Positions 44,936 through 56,100 of a stretch of 64,000 nt of DNA are shown piece by piece. The position numbers and the translations under genes were made by a program. The DNA comes from Limnephilus marmoratus. Its lineage: Eukaryota > Arthropoda > Insecta > Trichoptera > Limnephilidae. The stretch covers positions 30,936,405 to 31,000,404 of the forward strand of contig OU862909.1 in assembly GCA_917880885.1 (NCBI GenBank). Direction: 5' to 3'. Position 1 is the first letter of the stretch. Every line of letters begins with the position of its first letter. The notes beneath the pieces are model-generated. The model did no database searches. It had not been told where the DNA came from and saw only the letters and a program-made list of their open reading frames with translations.

Positions 44936-46239
44936 TGAAGAGTTAAAGCTCTGACATTATGAACTTTATATAAAAAAAATGCAATAGGTGGCACGCGTGC
45001 TGTTTGAAAAATGAATGTAACGGGTATGGAGGGGGGGTGAGGGGGGATAGGATGTGGGGGCAGGGCGGAGGGGGATGGGCGGAGGGTGGAGGGGTTGGGT
45101 GAGGGGTGAGGGGTGAGGGGGATTTGTGAGAGGCGGCGGTGGGGGGGGGAGAGGGGTGAGAGGAGGAGGGGGGGGGGGATTGGAGTGGGGATAGGGAAGG
45201 TGGAGGAGGCGCTGCGGGTACCCCCCTAATACTATGCGAGCGAAGCCGGGGGCAAAAGCTAGTGTGCAATAAACATGACAAAAAAATTATAAAACAAGCG
45301 TCAAAGTTGAAAATTTATCGTTACCCCATTCCACTTGGATTTTTTATTGATATTTTTCATTTCATTAGTATAAATGTTTATCACATACGAGTACTTCGAA
45401 TTTTTAAGTGTTTAAAATAAACTTTAATCACTCCACAGCAACACGTGGAGTAAGTTTAATAATAATAATAACAGGTTTAAAGCATTTTGGCGAAAGTTCT
45501 GAATCCCGTGTAAAACTATCACGGCTAGTTCTGTGAAATGGCAGTCCACGGGGAGTTAGATAAACTATGTTTTAATTATGAAACCTTAAAGTTCTAAATG
45601 ATAAATGTTGACAGATGGGCGGTGGTGCGAAGCGGTCAACCAAATCACCCTGTGTATAATTTAGAAAATAACAACAATTTTTAACGCTACGAATAAGTCA
45701 ATTGAAATAAATGTCATAAAATTCGGCATTGATTTAAGTCTTCATCAAATCATTCGTACACGAGTTTAAAAATCGTACAAGTAAATCACCTTTGCTCGTA
45801 ATCATAATACACACACAAATCAATTATTATGTAGCTTATAAGAAGAATGCCTTTTATGAAATAAAAAAAAATTGTTGTTATCAAAGAAAAAACAGCGAAT
45901 TTGAAAAGACGTTGACACGGTCACTAAGCAAGGCAAATTAAAATCCCAAGTTCAAATGCCGGTAGCACATGAAACTAATAGTTTAATAACTGCGTTCACT
46001 TACAAGAAGCTATGGTAATTTCACGACGTCAGAGCTCATCGTTTGAGATACCTATGTACATGCGATAATTTTTTTTACACTCAAACTAAGATAACATTTT
46101 GATCGGGAATTTACTGTAATAGGGAAATGCAAGAAAATATGGCGAAAGGCAGCCAAGATGAATATCGTGAAAAACTGTTCATATGTGTGTAAGAAACTTG
46201 GAGATTCGCAAAGAATGCAAGGCTGATATAAGCTTAAAG

Positions 46240-47415
46240 GCCCGCAACCCGAATTTCTACCGATTTCTTACATATCTTCCTTAAACACGGTAAGTTTTAA
46301 AGCTCTTAAAAAATATATGTTATTCTTAAAGATAATTTTTATTTTTTTTTATTTTTTATTTTTTTTTTAAATTGTACAACAGATTTTTTATCCAATTACT
46401 GTACAATTTTCTCATTTTGACAGTCTTAACACCTAGGAAGATGATTATTATACAAAAAAATATTAAGGCTATCTAAAGAAGAGTTATATATATCTAGTGT
46501 TTCCGATATTTCGTTCAACAGCACCATTCCTCTTGTCATGCTATGCTGTGCTAGAACATAAGTTCTGCCGTATGGTATTTTGAACAAGTCGTGTCGACGA
46601 CTACGGCTGAAATTTTCAGGCACGTATAAGCCATAACATTCCAAGAGGAATGGGCTGTCAATACGATTATGGATTGTGTTAAAACTAAGAATTGCAAAAT
46701 TTGCATAACGTCTAGTTTCCAAGCTAAATCTATTTGTTGCCTCAAGTAATTCCATATGGTGCATGAATCTCGGGTACGTTCCATTCATCCGCATATAGAC
46801 ATACCTAAGGAACTTTTTCTGAATTTGTTCTAGCATATTAATATATTTAGCTTGGTGCGGAGTCCACACACCACTAGCATACTCCAGCTTACTTCTTATG
46901 ACTCCATCGAACATGGCTATCATTGCATCTGGGTCATCAAATTGCTTACATATTCTGATGATGAAACCCAGGAGTTTGTAGCACGCTGGAGTGAGCAGTG
47001 ATATATGATCCGAGAATGTCAGTTTGGGATCAAAGACGATACCGAGATCTTTAAAGCTATTGACTCGGCATAATGTTTTCCCTTTAATGTTGTATTCAAA
47101 AACTATGGGCTTACTAATATATAGATATTGCCCGCGCCGAAACGCCAATTATATAAAATTCCCTCGATAGAAAAAAATCGCAAAGTATGCTCCAAAAGTT
47201 ATTATAAACACGTTTGTTTCAGTTATTTTACAAGTTATAGGTACGTATGAAAAAATTTCTTTGAATGCTGTTTAAGACAATGCCCGCGAGATTTTTGCTC
47301 TATTTTAAACAAGTCGTGTTTTATTAAACATTTTCGCAATTTTCGCATCGATTTTGTCGCTGTAAATGTTAGCGCTCTCCTCTAACATTCGTAATTTCGT
47401 ATCTCTCCATCTTCT
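46240..47415 (+). repeat. Dispersed repeat D split by a LINE insertion
   Basis: 46240-46337 and 47160-47415 match successive parts of 8435-8760 and 9130-9190, and 47285-47415 matches 13755-13895 inverted. The Jockey element between them is absent from the other copies, which shows the order of events. On the minus strand 47415-47305 reads LEESANIYSDKIDAKI AKMF NKTRLV and a stop. Confidence 0.6.
46338..47150 (-). pseudogene. Jockey-type LINE, 5'-truncated, reverse-transcriptase C-terminus
   Basis: A 240-codon open frame on the minus strand (47148-46426, no true start codon) contains FKDLGIVFDPKLTFSDHI, YKLLGFIIRICKQF, KLEYASGVWTPHQ, NMLEQIQKKFLRYVY and a C-terminal FKIPYGRTYV-type block. This is the palm end, thumb and C-terminal region of Jockey-clade polymerases. 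A poly(A)-like tail follows (T-rich on the plus strand at 46338-46372). The frame is intact over this part, so the insertion is relatively young. Most of ORF2 and all of ORF1 are missing. Confidence 0.85.
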
Positions 47416-47460
47416 TCTTTTCGAGCCCGGTTGCAGAGCCTTAATGAGTAAAATTAAGAA

Positions 47461-47757
47461 AGGGGCGCTCAGATGGTTGGGCATGTAGAGCGAATGAACG
47501 AGGAAAGGAGTGTAAGGAGAATAAACGACGCAAATGTGAATGGTAGAAGAAGTCGAGGACGCCCAAGAGAGACATGGCACGACCGAGTGAATCAGATACT
47601 TGAGTCGGGCCATGTCAAGAGTCAGAATAATAAGAGCATGTATGAGACGATGTACGAATGTAAACGATGCGAGGGGTGTGTGCCAAGACTGAGTTGTTTG
47701 GCGGTCTATCCTCCCTGCCTACCCCTGCGGGAAAACGGCGTGATGGTTAGTTAGTTA
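47461..47757 (+). pseudogene. RTE-like LINE 3' end, copy 3
   Basis: Open from 47473: MVGHVERMNEERSVRRINDA, then GRRSRGRPRETWHDRVNQIL, the motif after the polymerase thumb in RTE-like LINEs. A one-base loss just before GHVERM breaks the usual LRW(F)GHVERM. The 3' end is CCCCTGCGGGAAAACGGC, then GATGGTTAGTTAGTTAGT, a short tandem tail. Longest of the three tails of this family. Confidence 0.75.
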
Positions 47758-47789
47758 GTCTGTTAATATAACTAATCACGCAAGCTTAA

Positions 47790-48230
47790 GTTGATACTTA
47801 AAAGAATTCACAATCTACTCTTTCGTAGATGGCGCGAGTTTAATTATTTTATAGAAAAACGCTTCTTACAGGTTATGCTTAAAACATTAAAATAAATTAA
47901 TTGTTTGCGCAATTAATTACATACGCAATACGAATATGAATAAAGAGTTTTGTCCATAAACAAACTCAAATCTTTCAAGAAAGGCTAACAAATACAATAT
48001 TGGATCGAATCACCGCTACAATTTTGTGTTTGTTAGTCTTTTTGGAAAGCTTTGATTTTTTTAATGGACAAAACTAATTATTCATATTCACATTGCGTAT
48101 GTACATACGTGCGCAAACAATTAATTCGTCTTAAAATTTTAAAGCATCACTTGTAAAAGACGTTTTCCGTAAAATAATTAAACTCGCGCTATCGTAAAAT
48201 GGAAGATTATGAATTCCTTGAAGTATCACC
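47790..48230. mobile_element. 441-bp foldback element flanked by TTAA
   Basis: The left 210 bp and right 215 bp are inverted copies of each other at roughly 80 percent identity, leaving almost no loop: GTTGATACTT at the left, AAGTATCACC at the right, with shared ATTAATTGTTTGCGCA and CATACGCAAT blocks. TTAA flanks both ends (47786-47789, 48231-48234). No reading frame. Confidence 0.85.
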
Positions 48231-48386
48231 TTAACGAAGAAAAAAAAACCTTTCTGGTTCATCATACAGATTCATAACAGCATGAGCCCTATATCAGGTG
48301 ATGAAGTGATGCAGGCTGAGGGTATAAACATGATGAAATCAATCTGCAATCTGCATGACTATTTGGGTCTCACCGCATATGATTTG

Positions 48387-48608
48387 TTATCCTCCGTCCA
48401 TAAAAGAACCGGTTTTCTGTTTGGGTGTTCCGCCGATGTTAGCCGAACTTATAAATTGAATTAAAAATGCTAAAAGGAAGAGTGCAATACCAAACACGAT
48501 TCGTATGACATATAGAAGATGAATAGCAGGTTTGTATCGGAGCGGTCCAAAGAGTTGGGTTCGCATCCAGGCATCATTTATTCCCTTGCAAGTTAAGTCC
48601 TCATTCAT
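48387..48608 (-). CDS. Possible small one-helix membrane protein or exon
   Basis: A 73-codon open frame from ATG to TAA. Residues about 31-54 (LLYVIRIVFGIALFLLAFLI) would form one transmembrane helix, preceded by a polar N-terminus with Trp and Arg and followed by a Ser/Gly/Lys tail. Its codon texture is less AT-biased than the surroundings. I recognise no family and see no splice site; it could equally be a relic of an unidentified element. An opposite-strand frame (48282-48464) overlaps it. Confidence 0.2.
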   Translation of the reverse strand: MNEDLTCKGINDAWMRTQLFGPLRYKPAIHLLYVIRIVFGIALFLLAFLIQFISSANIGGTPKQKTGSFMDGG

Positions 48609-48840
48609 TGCACAAACAACAATTTCAACTTTTAATGATGGTAGTAGGGTAGTGGTCCAAATATTCGTAAAATAAATTAATCACAACAAAAATTTAACAA
48701 TTTCAAAACAAAATAAAAAAGGGTATAAAAAAATAATAAAATAAAATTTAATCATTAAAACAAATAAAATTTGGACTAAAGACACCATTAATTAAGTAAC
48801 TATTAATTGTTTTATGTTTAATTCGTAGAACTACATTTAA

Positions 48841-49105
48841 TTTAAAAATATATATATTTAAATTAAATTTCATAATGTGATTATCAAGTTCTGGAAGTAT
48901 TTATTTTTGTTACTGCTATTTCGTAATAAATCAATTTAGACAGCTGCAACAATCGACATCTAAAATCGTATAAATAAGTCGTGCCAAAGTGGTTTAACCA
49001 CAGTTTGAAAATGGCCTTGTAAGCCGAAACAGCTGTTACAAAAATAAATACGAAAATACTTGTAGAACTTGATAACAACATTATTTAATTTAATTTAAAT
49101 TAAAT
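48841..49105. repeat. Inverted pair of PLE-like tails, second locus
   Basis: 48841-48917 mirrors 49030-49105: each reads outward GAAA(T/C)AGC(A/T)GT(T)ACAAAAATAAATAC, then a AGAACTTGATAA block and AAATTTAATTTAAAT. The right arm keeps TTTGAAAATGGC...GCCGAAAC, a decayed hammerhead-like core (49004-49029). Confidence 0.65.
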
Positions 49106-49109
49106 TTAA

Positions 49110-50425
49110 AGCCATGTTTTTTAATTTATTTTTCGGCTGTTAAAAACATTTCAATTGTGTATTTTGCAAGTTTTTCTGGAAAATTCAAATTGGAAAACCT
49201 CTGTAAAGTATTGATCGAAGCATTATTCTTAAGGTTTTAACATTATTAGACGTTGAAAAACCTAAGAATAATCATAAAAAATCCAGTTGCTTTGTCATTT
49301 TCACGGTAAGTGAGATGGTAAACCCATGAAAACAATGATGACGAATTCATCAAGATTTACATTAAATTTAATATAATATAACCAAGTATAAAAGTAAAGT
49401 GCAATAAAAAAATGTTTTTATTTTTTATGATTATATTTATAAAATAAATCGTTCGTTCGGGTCAAAATAAAGTCAGGAAAATACACTGTACCAGTATTCC
49501 AAAAATCTACGAAACGGATTAAAAAGGAAAGTATGTCGATCCGTGAATTAAACATTCAAAATAATGGTGTTCAATTATAAATTTAATTAATATCTGTTGT
49601 CGATGCGGATTCAAGAGAATTTGGAAAACTGTGAAGTTTTTCACAATCTAGTTTCGCCCCTACCCTCTCGGCCGCTCTGCTTGACTATTGCACAAGTGTT
49701 CACACTGTCAACTTGTTACTGAACAAGTGAACAACTAAGTCCTTTTGGTTCAAACTGAAATGTGCAAGCCGGCTGCAGGGCACAACGCAAAACGGTTCAG
49801 TTCATATTACGCATCGGAGCGTAATGTGTGCATCGTGCTAGATAAACTTTTTTGCGAGTCGTCTTCAAAGTAAAGTAAAAAAAATGTTGGTCGAAGATCG
49901 TGCAATACCGAATGAGAAGCGAAGAGGAGCGTTGCGCAAAGCCTTGTTTTTAAAAAACCTACACCTACATATTTCAATATTAATACAGAAACTTATAAGT
50001 AGTATCCTAACTAAGGGTAGATAAATATTTGAAAATAAAGTCCAGATCGACCGACTTAACTAAGCAGTCGCTCGGTGGCGTCGCCACTGGAGATATTGAG
50101 AAAATCAGTGGAAAAGAAATCCCGGAACTTTGACATTATTTGAACCAATGAATTAGTCTGAATATTTAATTCAGTCACGGACAGAGAAATTATAATAAAG
50201 CTATTGAATTGCATAAATGTATTCCTTGCACAAAATTTAAAAAAAAACCGTAAATTTTAAAAGACAGTGACCATTCATGAATGAATCAAATGTTATAAAC
50301 TCTGTTCATGGGAAATTATTTACCACCGACGTGACGGCACAAGTGCCACTGGCATCAACTTTTTATAGGTGGTCAAGGACCACGAATATCAACACCCTAA
50401 GAATAATACTTTGTGCACCACTTTT
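49110..50425. other. No supported gene
   Basis: AT-rich except 49650-49930, which is more GC-balanced but has no frame or splice pattern I can defend. Confidence 0.45.
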
Positions 50426-50430
50426 CTTAA

Positions 50431-50998
50431 CCCCTTAGGCTAATTTCTTCGCTTTTGGGAACAACTCATATAGGACTCATAGAAATCGTTAATAAATTTC
50501 CCTTACTATAACGGCTAGAAATATGATCTAAACGGTGTTAGAAAGAGAAACACCAATCAAATCTATAGTTAACCACGCTTACGTTAGTAAGTAACGACAT
50601 ATCTATGACGTACGAGGCGTACGGCCTCGTACGTCATAGATATGTTTAGCAATGTTATATTACAGTGAAAACAAGATTATGGGCCCGAGTGGTTAAAATG
50701 TACAATTTTATGTAAAAAGTTTCCGAACGCAATGTGAAAAAAAAATTGTGTAATTTTATTAAGTATTTTTACATGAAACAACAAAAAAGTGAGGGGACGA
50801 TGTTTATAATAAATTTATCTCATAAAATATGTATGTGTTTTATTTATTTTCGTTATCAGTAATTTTACTTAGACATTTTAAATTTTTAATGTTTGCATTC
50901 TAAATTTTAAATTTCATTGATTCAAATTTATTTGAATTCTATTTGCAAAGCGGAAATATTCAAAACCTTATTACAGTGTACGCCTTAGGCCTGAGGGG
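50431..50998. mobile_element. piggyBac-like MITE, TTAA flanked
   Basis: TTAA at 50427-50430 and 50999-51002. Ends CCCCTTAGGC and GCCTGAGGGG are 10-bp inverted repeats with one mismatch. TTAA plus C-run ends is piggyBac-like. A related copy lies at 61082-61633. An extra about 105 bp at 50590-50695, absent there, is a nested small repeat. Confidence 0.75.
50590..50695 (+). repeat. GTCCGAGTGG small repeat, copy 2, with perfect palindrome
   Basis: Contains 22-bp perfect arms (50597-50618 and 50624-50645: ACATATCTATGACGTACGAG and complement) with a 5-bp spacer, then AATGTTATATTACAGTGAAA and GGGCCCGAGTGGTTAA. Nested in the TTAA element. Confidence 0.8.
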
Positions 50999-52017
50999 TT
51001 AAGCTTTTATCGTTTTAATCGATAAAAAATAAAACAAAAACAAACAAATTAAACGAAGTAATCCGATCTAAATTATTTTACCGTGTATTAATGGCACATT
51101 TAGCTCCTCTTTTGTCAGCCTTCAGAAAAAAATATTACAAAATGTCAAGCTGCAAGAACTTGGTGATCGAATTTTAAAAGATTTTTTTTTGATAATAATA
51201 CATTGTCTTGGTTTGTACAGACACAAATAATTACTTTTTTTACGTTAAAGTTTCATGTTCCAGAATTACCGGAGGTACCGTAGAAGTGCGTTTACGACTG
51301 AGAGCTGACGGCGTACTTTATGACTCGTCACGAAGTTACAAAGTCCGGCCTCAAGTAGATAACCTCAAGGAAAACCAACTAATTAAAGTCATATAAATGG
51401 TAGAAAAAAATTTATGTACGGAGCTTAATTATTTTGGCATACCTTTTCGAATGCCGTATAATTGAAAGAACGTATGCACGTATTTTAACAGCAACATAAA
51501 CAGGTTGATATGGAAAGAAAACTAGTTTTCAAGAACGCTGAAAAATGTTCGCTAACTACCCTGATAACCTACCTGCTTTATATATTATGTCTACAAGTTT
51601 TTATCACTTAAGGAGCTTAGTATCGAAGTGAGACATAAGACAAACAAAAAAATCAATATAGGCAAATTCTTTGTGCACACTTTGGAAAACAATATCAAAA
51701 AGCTTTTTTAAGTAAATAATATTTATGATTTATGAGCTGGATATTACATAGCATAAATTGCTTATGTATACTTTTATTATTATTTAATTAAAGCATTTAA
51801 AAACGTGATACCAAAACACGCAGTTAGAAAATACATTAAAAAAATAAAGCTTGAATTGAGGTGATTGCGCGTATGCGGGTCTCAAGAAGGTCCCACCGAG
51901 AAGAGACAACAAGCATGAGACAATAAAATGTTTTTTTACTCTTGCGTTCCAACTTGAAAGCGACAGAAATCTGATTAAGATAAATACGTATGCCAAAAAA
52001 CGCTTATGATGTAGCTA

Positions 52018-52070
52018 AAGCGGTTCCGTGACAACTCAACATAGTGGCATTTCAATACGTTATGAAAAAA
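52018..52070 (-). mobile_element. MITE with ACAACTCA ends, half copy
   Basis: Minus strand CATAACGTATTGAAATGCCA then TTGAGTTGTCACGGAACCG matches the right half of the MITE at 33100-33304. Confidence 0.55.
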
Positions 52071-52190
52071 GAATTCCCCATAACCTAACCTAACAAGTAG
52101 ACATGGGCAGACTCATTCCCAGGGGTGAATCGATTCATTGTGATTCCCTCGGCCTTTTGAATTGATTCATTTTATTCATTCCTTTAATTC

Positions 52191-52191
<1 letters not shown>

Positions 52192-52283
<92 letters not shown>
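52192..52283. repeat. 92-nt uninterrupted poly(A)
   Basis: Ninety-two A residues inside the left part of the hAT element. Such a length is unstable, so it is recent or an assembly estimate. The poly-Lys frame over it is meaningless. Confidence 0.95.
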
Positions 52284-52285
<2 letters not shown>

Positions 52286-52775
52286 CTCGCTTACTTAAAA
52301 AACCTCGGCTACGAAGCGAAAGAGGAGGCCGAAAAGGCTACGATGAACCGCAAAAAGAGGAGACCGATAATGCTATCTCATTCTCTCGCAGACTACTTCT
52401 ACATACTTCTTAGTTCTCCTTTAGGTGCATGTGTTTGCTCTTTTTAGTGTCGTTATTTTTGGTTTCATCGAGTTTCAAATCACAACGGTGATAAATAAGT
52501 TTTCACTACGCAAAGCCCTCTTCTTAGTGTAAATTATGTTGTTTTGAAAAATCGTAGGTACTAAAAACGACGCGCGACGAGGTTAATGAAATATTTCAAT
52601 GTGTACTTAGATATTATTTTGCCCAAAAGACAAATTTTTAACAAGAAAAATGTGTTTATATTAGGCAAGCAATTAAATCTTAAAATTAAACAGTTTTCGT
52701 GGTTAACCCTTAAAGTTTTACTAATTTTTATTTATTTATTAAACTTAAAATTGTTTCATTTCACGTGATCTAAAC

Positions 52776-52862
52776 TTCCCACTACCTTCAGCCTCGCAAA
52801 AAATCCCAATTGGGGATGCCATAGTTTCATTAGCTCCAGACGGGACTTGTGCGGATTTCACA
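52776..52862 (-). repeat. SINE-like block B, copy 3
   Basis: CACTACCTTCAGCCTCGC, CCCAATTGGGGATGCCATAG, TTAGCTCCAGACGGGAC: the same order as 15780-15900, carried within the hAT element. Confidence 0.75.
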
Positions 52863-54784
52863 TAAAAAACATACTATTATCGCGCTTTCATAGGTAGGTA
52901 TATCCGGACCGGTCACCTGGAATAAGCTCCAGTCAAATATATATTTTTTAAATGCACCTACCTCAATGGTGAAGTTAAAAAGACGCGCCGAATAAAAACT
53001 AATTAAAAGCCCTGGCGACACGCGTCGTATAATTTGTTACAAAAATAAAGGAACAAATCGCTCGATTATCATTTATCAGTATCACGGTTCGATAGCGACT
53101 GATTTTTTGTTTACGGCTAGAATAGACAGAGACAGATACCACAAAAAAACAATAATATAGATAAACATCATTTTGTTTCTACAAGTATTGCATCACAATT
53201 TACGCACGTGTGAGGGAGAAAAGACATAGAATAAACTTTCGCTTTTAGTCCTTTTATTAACGTTCCGCGGTCCGAAGTGGGAAGTTTCACCCTAAGATGA
53301 CGGCTTGGCCGAGCGGGGACTAACGACGAACCGATTCTCTGCGGGCATCAAGAAATGAATTGGGAACTTCTGACTAATAAGTGTCTTTTGTCTTGCTGTG
53401 ACTTGAATAACTTGCATTCCGCGGACCGGTCGGATCGACTCGACACGTGGTACCCAGGGACCCGTGGGACTACGACGTCATAAATGAATAAGAAATAAAT
53501 GTTTTGATTCCTTGAATAAGTGAAACAGAGATTGGGGTTGCGGATTGAGTTCGCACAGACCGAACAGGTTACAGGACTATGACCACGGAGGAACGATTCC
53601 TCCGTGACTATGACTGGCGGGACTGGCGGGACACAACTGTGAAACAGACGCGACACACGGAGCTCAGAATTATTTGGATCTTGGCTGACTCGCTTGGCGG
53701 TTTTGTCACTTGGATTGGGGACGGGGACTACAGGGTTTTTTGTAGGTATAAGATTTACTGCGCGGGATACTACACAGTACCCGTGAAAGGCAATTTCGCG
53801 GCGCGCTTCGCCTGTGGTAGGTGTACCTATCCGCGCAACAAATATCCAGAATAATATTTTATTTAATTCTTACGAAACACTACAATATTTATAGAGTACA
53901 TTATTATTTTCTTACCTCAATATAACATGAAATATTTAACTGTAAAATAAATTAATCAAAATAAAAATAAATATGGTGCTGTTAAAAAATCGTAAGATGC
54001 AAGGCCAAGGTTAAGGAATAAAGATTTAATTCCTTTTGAAAATGAGAATCAGATCGAGTGTGTTACAAGATTGAATTTATTCATTTAATTCAGTCATTCA
54101 ATTTTGCCCACGTCTACTAACAAGTGGTCACTTACGTTTGACTTATTTTCGTCACTTTTAATGTCTTTTCATAGGATAGCTGTATATTGTACAGTAGGAC
54201 CTGTAAATATCCATTTTTAATGCACAGTTTTACTAAAGTCAGGGTCTGTATGGATTAATAAAAGGAAGTTCAAGTTAGATTGTAAGAAAGACTTGTATCA
54301 AGAAAAAATAATATTTAAATATAAAAATTTAATATAAAGATAGATAAAAGGTAGTTTAAGTTCAGATGCAAGAAAGAATGTGTCGTTATGTCCGACTTTA
54401 ATACTCGGTACCTCAATTATTTATCTCGATTCCTAAAGAAAACATGTTTTAAAGGTAATTATACCAATTTCGTATTTAAATGAGACAATCAAACGCAATT
54501 TACAAAGTACGCTAAGCATTTAGATTCAATGTATTTTATGTCAAATTAATTTAATTTACGTCAAATTAAACTATAGTATGCATGAGATCACCATCAGTGA
54601 TACAATCGACATTGTGCAGTTCAGTGGAACATTGAGGTCTTCCGATGATAATATCAACTTTTCCAATTGAAACGAAGTTCGTAATTAATAATTGGTTATG
54701 TGCGTACATTGTATATTATCTTCCAACTAACTACATAAGATAACCGTCAATCCATTTCAGACGCACACACTACTCGCTTAATTC

Positions 54785-54966
54785 GTTGACAGGACAACTC
54801 AACAATGTGCAACTTCTTTGAAAAGTCTTTAAAAGTGATAGAGAGAATTAAAAAAAAGTTTAGGTCAGGTTTGGTTATAAGCTATTTTTAAAATAATTTT
54901 TTTTCATCACTTTTAAAGACTTTTCTGAGGGTTGTTGACATGCCATGTATTGAGTTGTCATGGAAC
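54785..54966. mobile_element. MITE with ACAACTCA ends, copy 2
   Basis: GTTGACAGGACAACTCAA and TTGAGTTGTCATGGAAC ends; inside, AAAAGTCTTTAAAAGTGAT pairs with ATCACTTTTAAAGACTTTT. Strong foldback potential. Confidence 0.8.
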
Positions 54967-54999
54967 ATGGAACCGCTTAATTAATATTCATATTTCATA

Positions 55000-55280
55000 A
55001 TTTGGTAGGCGGGTTTGGGTACCGCCGCCCAAGAACCATTTGTTGGATTACCAACACCTCCGCCATAGATCACTCCAAGTGGTTCGCTCGGTTTGGTGAC
55101 TTAACAGGGTGCCCAGGTTCTTTGGGTAAGATTTGTCTGGAAGTTGGCGGCGGATCGTGAGAAACTGGTTGAGGGAGACCTTTTGACCTCTCCAGCAGGA
55201 CTCGTTGACTATATTTACATGTCCGTCACTCCTGGACACACTGACCCCCAGATTCCTGCCGCCCCTAGTACCCTTTCCTT
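55000..55280 (+). repeat. SINE-like family, copy 6 (3' truncated)
   Basis: Head TTTGGTAGGCGGGTTTGGGT, core GGTGACTTAACAGGGTGCCC, ending CTGACCCCCAGATTCCTGCC and CCCTTTCCTT. The tail hairpin is missing. Confidence 0.8.
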
Positions 55281-55284
55281 AAGC

Positions 55285-56100
55285 ATGTGATTAATTTTAT
55301 CGTGCCTAAGTCTTCCTGGGAGGTCCCTGACTAATTCTAACACCCTCTTGCGGAGCATACACAACCCTGACATACACTTCCCCAATATTAAAGTTTATTT
55401 TTCATAATCTTGAAGGTTATATTTACACCGGCCTTTCATTCGTTTGAGATCTCCTCGTTTGTAATAAGGTTGTACATATCCAAGACATGTTTACATATTC
55501 TGCCGAACTTCACTAATTGGGATACATTTTTATTTTGTTCGGCATCACATAAATACGAAAAGGTATTTAGTTAAATTCACCACTTCTTGCAAGAGTTTCT
55601 AACAGGTTGATTTCCCCCCCATATCTTTGGATGCACTTTGCGCGCTGTGCAGTTAATCCACAAAAGGTGTCCGCATTCGGATCCACGGCCATAATATGGG
55701 CAAAGGGACTTTACGTGCGATGCATTATTCAGGGCAGCCTAACTCCGATACTGATATTTCCAGTGATGCATTCCCGAGCCCGTAAACCGTAATAGTTGTC
55801 ATAAAAATGCACTCCAGTTGCACGTTGCGCCAAACTTGAACGCCGACACATCAAACCAAAATGAATATTTTACTTTTAATTTATTATGCAATGAATTTGA
55901 TATCATATGTATAACTAGATGTTGGTGCAGAAACGACGGATGTTTTAAAAACCGAAAGGCATTTTATCCAGCTGAGTGAGAGTAATTTTTTTAAAAACAT
56001 TAAAATATTAATTTTAATATGACAATGTTTTTTTTTCGAAATGTTTATTTGATTTGTTGAAAACACAATGTTAACACAAAAATGATGTTTCTTTGTTTGT
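55285..56100. other. No supported gene
   Basis: AT-rich with a 61-codon frame at 55607-55792 that has no motif or splice evidence. Confidence 0.4.

Larger units (their letters stand above)
43843..45262 (+). mobile_element. Helitron carrying a piggyBac fragment
   Basis: Starts TCCTACTAATATTATAAAGG after A (43842), ends GCAAAAGCTAG before T (45263). Its first 135 bp match the start of the Helitron at 39383, and 44945-45262 match that element's right half, including a G-rich tract (45025-45215). Between them is about 950 bp not in the other copy, encoding piggyBac remains. No helicase; transposition would need enzymes in trans. Confidence 0.8.
52098..54116. mobile_element. hAT-type DNA transposon, non-autonomous, 2.0 kb
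   Basis: Perfect 8-bp target duplication CTAACAAG (52090-52097 and 54117-54124). Ends TAGACATGGGCAGACTCATT and, inverted, TAGACGTGGGCAAAATTGAA. Eight-base duplications and TAGA(N)TGGGCAA-type ends indicate hAT. The interior has a 92-nt poly(A), a SINE-like block, several GC-rich stretches and a GGAGGAAC/GATTCCTCC hairpin at about 53587, but no transposase I can recognise. The 91- and 102-codon frames near 53.4-53.8 kb are unassigned. Confidence 0.85.

Noticed and set aside
43843..45262. Autonomous Helitron
   Set aside because: No Rep or helicase motifs in any frame.
45951..45975. B-box-like word AGTTCAAATGCCGG
   Set aside because: No A box at suitable distance.
52162..52413. Poly-lysine frame
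   Set aside because: Translation of the 92-nt poly(A).
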